Made by a program: the position numbers and the translations under genes. Under the pieces are notes generated by a model. It saw nothing but the letters and a program-made list of their open reading frames with translations. It was not told the origin of the DNA and did no database searches. DNA of 64,000 nucleotides from positions 29,438,997 to 29,502,996 of the forward strand of contig NW_004454177.1 in the NCBI RefSeq assembly GCF_000283155.1, in the 5' to 3' direction. Below are positions 57,156 through 64,000 of this stretch, piece by piece; the stretch's first letter is position 1; every line of letters starts with the position of its first letter. Origin of the DNA: Ceratotherium simum simum (Eukaryota; Chordata; Mammalia; Perissodactyla; Rhinocerotidae).

Positions 57156-58679
57156 GAAAAGCAGAAAACGTTGAGGAAAAAAGAAGATAGAGAATGAAAG
57201 AGACAATACAGATAAATGAAGGATGTGGATTTAAAGAAGGAGAGGGGGATGAGATCCACAGCACAAGCAGAGACATATGCAGAGGAGCAGATACACTTCC
57301 CTACTGGACTAAGTGGGCAGGCTTAGAAAATGAGATTCAGGTATAGGTAGGTTTGTGGACTTATTGGTAAGAATATAATAGAATCCTCTTCCCACTGCTT
57401 CTATGTTATCAGTAAATTATGAAGCAATTTTATTAGCTGACAACGTAGATAAGTGGGGCTTATTGTTTTAAGGAGAAAGGATGATATGAAGCTAAATCTT
57501 AAATTAATATTTAATTTTTATTTACAGGAGAGGACCTGCATAGTATAGGGGGAAACATGTTGGAGAAATACCCGTGGTGGCACGCAACCTCTCCTCCATC
57601 CTTCATCACCATTTAGCTCAGGACCCTAATATGTGGGATCCATGAAGTAAAACAAAAATTCCACAATTAACCCAATTCAGAAGTGGTTCAGTCTGAATAA
57701 TATTCCCCTTGGAGGTGTTATCTTCCTAATCCCAGTGACTTATCAAAGCATTCCTTCCAACCATCTTTAATTGTGACTCTGGCTGGATGTACTGGCGAAT
57801 GCAATGTTTTTGTTCTTTTTATATTCTCAGAGATGTTTTAACACTCCAGACACTTTATTGCCCAGTGTAGACTGATATCCCAGGCAATTTCCTGTCCCTT
57901 AATTCAGATTTTGTCTCTTTCTTTGCAGTTATATTTTTGCTTGACTCTCATAACCTTTGAACTAAGTAGGAACTATCTCTTATTCGTATTTATAGTACTT
58001 AATAGAATTCAATAGGCTCTGAAACAAGGCTTGCTGAATGGAAACACAAATTCATGGGAAAGCTAGTAGAGCGAGAATAGGCCAAGGTAATTGTTTATAT
58101 CAAGTTAAGTTGGCCAATTCAAAGAAAAACAAATCAAGTTTAAAGAATCGTACAGTGTAATAATTTACTGGTTGTTTGAAATTTCCATTTTGTTCAACAG
58201 AAATTCTGTTTGTCTATGGCATTTATTCTAGGTCTGATTTGAAATTGTAGTTAGTGGGAGATGTAAACATGGTGGAAATAGAGTCTGGTTCCAGCAGGGC
58301 TGTGATTGGCACTACCCTGGATTGACTTTGCTTCTCTATGAAAGGCAGACTGAGAGCAAGTGCTGACAGCCCAGGCATTAGCCTGGGGAGCAGTAAAGAT
58401 ATTATTGATAGAACGAGGACAGGGAAATGGGGAGGAAGTGGCACAGTTGATTCTTGATTGATGTCCTGACCTGAGAGCTATGGGCAACATATCCCCAAGG
58501 AAATGTGGGTAATTCAATACCTCTCTTAGGCTGGGGAAACCAGCTTAGTGCCATTTGACATCTGGCCGGACTACTTAGTAGGGCTTGAATAGCTCTGGGC
58601 ACCATATCTTGGCAAACAGGAAGGCTGCAAGTTTTCAGAGAAAAGACAAATGAAGCTGGCATAGAATTTGTGACTTTGT
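57156..58679. other. Unassigned, with a stop-poor minus-strand patch
   Basis: At 58223-58662 all three minus frames are open for 73-88 codons, simply because the patch is GC-richer and stop-poor. No family motif or splice-consistent exon is seen. A weak L2-like end may lie at 57.9-58.04 kb. Confidence 0.45.
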
Positions 58680-58750
58680 CATTCCTGTGTGGTCACAGCA
58701 ACTACTAAAGGGCTTTTACATAGCAGGTGCTCAATAAGTATATGTCGAAT
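58680..58750 (+). repeat. L2 terminal fragment, sense
   Basis: TACATAGCAGGTGCTCAATA then AGTATATGTCGAATAAGAA. Confidence 0.5.
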
Positions 58751-59204
58751 AAGAAAAAAATTTGGCTTTAACGCTTGGCCACTTCCAAGCTAAAATCTCA
58801 CCTAGTCCAAAAACTCTTGATAACTTTATTGGCTGCATAACTCTCCCACGTGTTGTGTAAGCTGTTACCAACTGAGTTTATAGTGCTTTATTAACTGGTT
58901 GTGAGTTTACTACTTAAAAATATCCTCACCCCAATCTATTTTTAATTAATAGTTACTTTAAAATCACACTTGCTGGTTAGCAAGATACTTTCATATACAT
59001 TATTTAATTCTCACTGAGATAACTGTTTTTAATTATTGTTGTAAAGATATACAATTTAAAGATCTGATATGTTAAGCAATGTACTTAATGCACACTCTAC
59101 ATAAACCTTTGAGACAATAATTTTCACATGTTTATGATCTACAGGATAAAAGATTTTTTCATCTCATGTATTTTAAAATGACCTCCTGCATGCTTTATAA
59201 TTAT
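58751..59204. other. Unassigned AT-rich sequence
   Basis: Nothing recognised. Confidence 0.5.
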
Positions 59205-59300
59205 ATCTATTACTTATTGAGTTCCAAGGATGCGCTAGGTTCTTTACATGTCACACCATGCAATATTTATAACAAAACTGTGAGGTAGGTGACAGGAAGT
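59205..59300 (-). repeat. MIR fragment, inverted
   Basis: ATTGAGTTCCAAGGATGCGC, TAGGTTCTTTACATGTCAC and ACTGTGAGGTAGGTGACAGG. Confidence 0.6.
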
Positions 59301-59479
59301 GGAAATCAATTTTTAGGCTGGCCTGTTGCTAGTAAATTGTGTCAATAAAATATTATCTTTTAAAAAAGCTAGTAAAACCTAATTTGCTGTCTAATTCCAG
59401 TGAGCTCCTTACCTGCAATTTAGGGTACTTCATGATTAGATTCTAAACTATCTTTCTCGATTTACCTTAAATTATACCA

Positions 59480-59645
59480 TAGTCTGTATCTCATTAATCT
59501 GTTCCCTCTCTCAGACACACACATTCATTTTCCCACCTCCTACCTTTGTGTGTACCATGTCCTCAGTGTGGAATACTATGCTCCATTTTCTTTTCTTTTA
59601 AGTTCCACTTAAATATTGAAATCTAGTCTGAATGACCTAAAAACA
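59480..59645 (+). repeat. Possible L2 fragment, sense
   Basis: CTTTGTGTGTACCATGTCCT and GTGTGGAATACTATGCTCCA sit where L2 has its 'tgttccctctgcctggaatgctctt' block. Weak. Confidence 0.45.
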
Positions 59646-59789
59646 TGAGTAAAATTTACATATTGCATCTGAATAATTGCAGTACTGTGTTGCTTATTCC
59701 TATTTTTTATTATTGTAACTTTCTACTAATGTTGCCACTCATTTTGTTTCTATACTGATAATTGCATATTTTGTGCTTTATAGCTTAAT

Positions 59790-60240
59790 AATTTTACAGT
59801 ATTTTATTTTGATTCTCATGACAATCCTTTGAGAAAGAAAATATATTATCCTAATTTTAGAAATATAAAAAAATGAGACTTAGAGAAGTCAAATGGCTGG
59901 CTCAAGTTTGTTACGTGTGTATGTGTGTGTGCGTGTGTGTGCATGTATGTATTTATACACACACAAAGGAAGGAGAGAGAGAGAGAGAAGAGAGAAGAGA
60001 GGAAAATAGCCCTTTCTCTGTACCACACATTTTGCTAAGCACTTCACCATCTACTACCTTGTTTGCTCTCATTAAAACTTTTTGAATTATGGGTCACTAT
60101 TCTATCCACTTATAGATGATAAAACTTAAGAAGAGAGATGATAATTAACATATCTGAGTTTATACTATTAATTGATGGTAGATCTGGATTTGAACTAAAG
60201 CAATCTGATTCCAGATCTCTTGGTCTTTGTCTTATAAGAT
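59790..60240 (-). repeat. Two MIR fragments, inverted, split by simple repeats
   Basis: Left piece 59790-59917: CATGACAATCCTTTGAGAAA and AAATGAGACTTAGAGAAGTC. Right piece 60003-60240: CATTTTGCTAAGCACTTCAC, AGATGATAAAACTTAAGAAG and TAGATCTGGATTTGAACTAA. Between them is a (TG)n then (GA)n tract. Because both pieces cover overlapping MIR consensus they are two insertions rather than one. Confidence 0.65.
59918..60002. repeat. (TG)n plus (GAGA)n compound microsatellite
   Basis: GTGTGTATGTGTGTGTGCGT then TATTTATACACACACAAAGG then AGGAGAGAGAGAGAGAG. TG/CA and GA arms make overlapping chance frames on both strands. Confidence 0.88.
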
Positions 60241-61549
60241 TGTTATTTCTTTACACGTCTATCATTCTTGCTCTATTAAGTTCCGATCTGAGGATGAGTC
60301 TCCTTCCTATTTTCTCTGTGCCTATCATCTACCCTGAAACCTAAGCCAGGAATCTTGGTTAAAGTCTCTAAGTCTTTGTCTAGGAGTGTTATCCAACCCA
60401 TCCTTCACACTAGGTTTGGAGTTTTTCCACCGAACTCCAAGCTTGTATTGAGGTCAGAACAGTTTGCTAGATTGCGGAGAATTTGAGTGCAAATAAGAAA
60501 AAAAGAAGTCCACGTAGGTGAATGTAGTAACAAGCACTCAGGGTAATCCAAAATCAGGGCTTGCTGCTTGGTAGGTAATCCCTAGATCCTCTTCCTCCGG
60601 GCAGACTCAACCTCAAACAATGGTACACGGCTTGGCATGCAGATCATGAGTGGATTTCAGCTGCACTCACCCCCTTGGCTAGGCACTGGCATTCAGTGTA
60701 CAGTTACTCTGATTGGCTCTGCTAATGGTTGCAGAACTATGATTGCAGTATTCTATTGACCAATATTCCAATCCATAGCTAATATACTCCAAACTCCAGA
60801 ATTTTTCATCCTCACTGACAGGCTGAGTGTCCCTATTAACAGCTTCTGAATATCTGCTCTAGGAACCATAGGAAACTTTTCTAAGCTCCAACTCAGATCA
60901 TCTGTCATGAGCCTGCTTACAAGTACAGCAGAAGGTTTTGTTGCTAAGAATAAAACATTTTACACGTTTCTTGGTGGATGCCAAATCATGGTGAACTTGT
61001 AGTTCAATATACTAAGTAATATTTCTATGTCTACAGATTTGGTTGTGAAAACTCATACTTCATTTTTTTAGTGTTGTTACTTTCTTGGTCTTTCTGCTTG
61101 ATTTTGGTTGCTAGCTTCATTCTTAATTCTCTTTCTAGCATCGCTATAGGCTCCCAGCCTGCAGAATTTAGGCCATTTTTTTCCATTCTCCATTGTCAAT
61201 CAGAACTTCTAGAACCTCGATGAGGGGAAATTAGATGGAGTCCAGATATGCCAGACCTCTGACTTGACCAATTCTGGAATTTTAGTGCTTCCCAATTCTG
61301 TTTTATCTCTCTTTATTGTGCTCTCATTTCTTCTTGCTGTACCTTACATCTGTGTCAACTTCCCATTTAAGGTTAGTGACTAAACCTTATTATATCATGT
61401 TCTAATATTGATCGGGATGCCCTACCCATACCTACCCCCAACATTACTGTTGAGAAACTGTTGCACCTAATGAGCCTGTCTAGTTGTAGGTCACAAACTC
61501 CCATAAGCATTTTGAAATATATTGAAGTGGTGTGGAGATACAGAGAGCC
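60241..61549. other. Unassigned sequence
   Basis: A GC-richer segment at 60.4-60.9 kb looks like it could be part of an old LTR, but I cannot name it. No exon recognised. Confidence 0.45.
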
Positions 61550-61770
61550 ATAGTGGGCAAAGCCTAGATTTTGAAATTAGTTGCCTAGGGTTTGAATCTT
61601 GTCTTTACCATTATTATTATCTCTTTGGCCTTGGGAGAGTTGCTTATACCGGTCTGAATGTATTTCATCACCTGACACAGTGCTGTTGGGGAGGTTAGCA
61701 ATAATCCATTTATAAGGCCTCACATAGTGCCTGATTTATAGCAAGTTCCAATAAAAAATCGTTTTATTAT
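61550..61770 (+). repeat. MIR SINE, sense
   Basis: GTGGGCAAAGCCTAGATTTT, CCTAGGGTTTGAATCTTGTC, CTTTGGCCTTGGGAGAGTTG and CTCACATAGTGCCTGATTTA are in MIR order. Confidence 0.78.
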
Positions 61771-61834
61771 TTCACTTGGTGTACTGATAAGCTGATAATT
61801 TGAATAGCTTGCCTACTTTAGAACCAAAATCTGA

Positions 61835-62440
61835 TCACATTAGTACCTAATTTAAAAACTGTTAGTAACTTCTAAACACTGAAACAGGATAAGGTCCATA
61901 CTTTCTGTTCTAAACAGCCTATTTCAGGACTCTTGATGACCTGGCTTCTACCTACTTCTTCAGCCTTATTTCTCTGTGTTCTCTCTCAAACTTTTTTCTT
62001 GGATTTCTTTTCTCACTAACAACTTAAAGTTAACTTGTTATTTCCCCAAAGCCTCCATTTACACATGAATTTGGTTCACTCTGCCTATAATTTTGTTTTA
62101 AACCTTATCTATCTACTAAATGCCTACATACCTTTCAAAAGCTGGCTCAGATGATATCCTTTGTATGACACATTTCTCCCTGTACTGATTACCCCACTCT
62201 ACCTCATATCCACCAGGCGAAGTTAATCAGACTGTAGCTAGTGGAGCTACTTCCACATGCAACACACTGTTGACATTCGTGTGTATGTGTGTGTACAGTT
62301 ATGTATACACACACACACACACACACTCACACACAGCTAGACTCTTGAGCTACTTCAGGGTAAGGATAGCGTGTTGCTCTTTTTACTTCTATGCCTGGCA
62401 TGTAGTATGAACTGAATTTTAAAATATTGAATTACGCAAG
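61835..62440 (+). mobile_element. L2 fragment, sense, interrupted by a TG/CA repeat
   Basis: ATCTGATCACATTAGTACCT, CAGGATAAGGTCCATACTTT, GATGACCTGGCTTCTACCTA and TTCTATGCCTGGCATGTAGT are L2 landmarks. The simple repeat at 62277-62336 sits in its 3' UTR. Confidence 0.8.
62277..62336. repeat. (TG)n…(CA)n inverted dinucleotide repeat
   Basis: GTGTGTATGTGTGTGTACAG on the left, then TATACACACACACACACACA on the right, separated by a short spacer, so the two arms are complementary. Confidence 0.9.
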
Positions 62441-62849
62441 GTCTGAGAGGCAAAGTGTCGCATCTTGCTCTCTATCCTTAATGAATGGAGTCTGGCTTCC
62501 TGGAATGTTCTCTGAAGGATCCTAAGACTAAGACTGGATCTAAGGATCCAGGGTCATAGGAAAGGGTGTCATGTTTGGTTGTTCGTTTGTCTCTTTGTTT
62601 GTTATATTTTATTTTTTGATGCTATGCTTGTAAATGTTAACACGACTTTAGAAAATTTTTTTGTTTCCCAACTCTTCTTCCTTTCCTGTTGCTACTGTTA
62701 TACAAGAACTTAATATTTGCCTACATATTCTAAGATCACCCCTAATAGATTTGACTTTTGCCTTTACGTCCATTCCTTTCATGCTATAGCATATTATATT
62801 TGTACCGTAATGAGTCCATTCATGGAGTGCAAATATGAGTTGGCATTAG
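62441..62849. other. Unassigned sequence
   Basis: Nothing recognised. Confidence 0.5.
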
Positions 62850-64000
62850 TACAAAGCCAGTATTTTATTTATATAACTCAAATGACTTATTACAACAAAG
62901 TGCACTTCAAAGAGCAAGTACAGTGCAAACTTCACCACAATTAATTTTAGAACATTTTCATCATCCCCAAATAGAAACTGTGTACCCTTTAGCTATCACC
63001 CCTCATCCTCTCATTTCCTCAAGCCCTAGGCAACCACCAATACATTTTCTTTCCCTATGTTTTACCTTTTCTGGACATTCATTTAAATGGAATAATATAG
63101 TATGTGTTGTAACTGGCTTCTCTCACTTAGCATGATGTTTTGAAGGTTCATCCATGTTGTAGTATCTTTCAGTACTTCATTCCTATATATGGCTGTATAA
63201 TATTCCATTGTATGGATGTATCATATGTTTTTATCCAGTCAGTAGTTGATGGACATTTGCATTGTTCTTACCCTTTGTCTATTATGAATAAAGCTACTAT
63301 GAATATTTGTGCACAATGTTTTGTGTAGACATATTTTTATTTCTCTTGGATATATACTTAGGAGTGGCATTGCTAGGTCAAATAATAACTCTATATTTAA
63401 CTTTTTCAGGAACTTTCAACCTGTTTTCCAAAGTGGCTGCACCATTTTACATTGTTACCAGCAGTGCATGAGGGTTCTGACTTCTCTACATCCTCACCAA
63501 CATTTGTTATCATCCGACATTTTGATTATAGTCATCCTAGTGGGTGTAAAGTGATATGCCATGCAGGTTTTGATTTGCATTTCCTTGGTGACTAATGATG
63601 GTGAGCATTTTTCATGTGTTTGTTTGCCATTTATATATCTTCCTTGGAGAAATATTTATTTAGATCATTTTTTAGTTGGGTTATTTGTCTATTTATTATT
63701 GAGTTGCAAGAGTTCTTTATATATTCTAGATATAAGCCCTTTGCAAACATGATTTGCAAGTATTCTTTCCTATTCTGTGGATTTTCTTTTTACTTTTTTG
63801 GTAGGGTCCTTTAAAACACAAATGTTTTTAATTTTATTAAAGTCCTATTTAGCTATTTGTTTAGCTATTTTTTCCCTTTATTGCTTATAAGTATAATGGC
63901 CCATCTAAGAAACCATTTCAAAATCCATCATCATGACGATTTATCCCTATGTTTTCTTCTGAGAGTTTTATAGTTTCAGCTCTTAATTCATTCTGAGTTA
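62850..64000 (-). mobile_element. Old L1 (L1M) 3' end and ORF2, inverted, cut by window edge
   Basis: Complement of L1 3' UTR and ORF2: CCTAGGCAACCACCAATACA, TCTCACTTAGCATGATGTTT, GTATAATATTCCATTGTATG, GAGTGGCATTGCTAGGTCAA, AAAGTGGCTGCACCATTTTA, TTTTGATTTGCATTTCCTTG, GAGTTCTTTATATATTCTAG. The plus-strand frames here (63140-63814) are antisense shadows of ORF2. It continues beyond 64000. Confidence 0.88.

Noticed and set aside
58223..58662. Three overlapping minus-strand frames that could suggest an exon
   Set aside because: All three frames are open, which points to low stop density from composition and not to selection on one frame. No family motif was seen.
63140..63814. Run of plus-strand hydrophobic frames near the right edge
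   Set aside because: Antisense shadows of an inverted L1 ORF2; the same shadow motifs occur at 9.9-10.5 kb.
1..64000. Possibility of CRISPR, prophage, operon or other microbial systems
   Set aside because: All recognisable content is mammalian interspersed repeats. There are no long intergenic-free coding runs, no regularly spaced repeats and no ribosome-binding-site-led genes.

Overview
This window is repeat-dense mammalian genomic DNA. The lineage marker is a family of tRNA-derived SINEs whose head begins GGCCGGCCC (CCGGCCC or GGCCGGCCC when inverted) and whose tail carries the GAGGAAGAT…GAGCTAACATC motif. I recognise these as Equine Repetitive Elements (ERE), so the source is a perissodactyl, most likely horse or another equid. 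A tRNA-Glu-headed SINE with an RTE-like tail, a young L1 and ancient mammalian L2, MIR, MLT1, MER5 and Tigger remnants fit that reading. I found no protein-coding exon, no functional RNA gene, no CRISPR array and nothing prokaryotic. The window reads as intergenic DNA or the inside of a large intron. Nearly every long open frame is either a decayed transposon frame or a chance frame in AT-rich DNA. Family names come from recognition by eye and from memory of consensus sequences; no database search was run.

Layout. From 0 to 9.5 kb there is AT-rich DNA with two MLT1-type LTRs (one inverted), a ~1 kb L2 and several MIR pieces. From 9.52 to 11.43 kb lies an inverted, 5'-truncated L1 whose ORF2 carboxyl end is open except for one in-frame stop. 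It is followed by a polypyrimidine tract and two inverted EREs (11.6 and 12.5 kb). From 13 to 28 kb there are MIR, L2 and MER5 fragments, an old sense L1/HAL1-like block (19.7-22.65 kb) and a long unassigned stretch. From 28 to 33.6 kb there are two inverted LTR copies, a perfect 46-bp tandem duplication, two EREs, a 295-bp Tigger1-type MITE with intact ends and an L1 fragment.

From 37.5 to 45.9 kb is the most structured part: an old inverted L1 split by three later insertions. These are an ERE, an ERVL-type endogenous retrovirus remnant with a 3' LTR but essentially no 5' LTR, and a second L1 carrying a twin-priming 5' inversion. From 46 to 64 kb there are more MLT1, MIR and L2 relics, the only sense-strand ERE (54.75 kb), the tRNA-Glu SINE with a perfect 10-bp target duplication (55.45 kb), several dinucleotide tracts and an inverted old L1 running off the right edge.

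There is no gene system to describe. The biological content is a layered insertion history: L2/MIR oldest, then MLT1/Tigger/MER5 and L1M, then ERVL and the inverted L1, then perissodactyl-specific ERE, tRNA-Glu SINE and L1. The best second-look items are the nested stack, the missing 5' LTR, the composite ERE at 39.1 kb and the small tandem duplications. I did not find an undescribed biological system.
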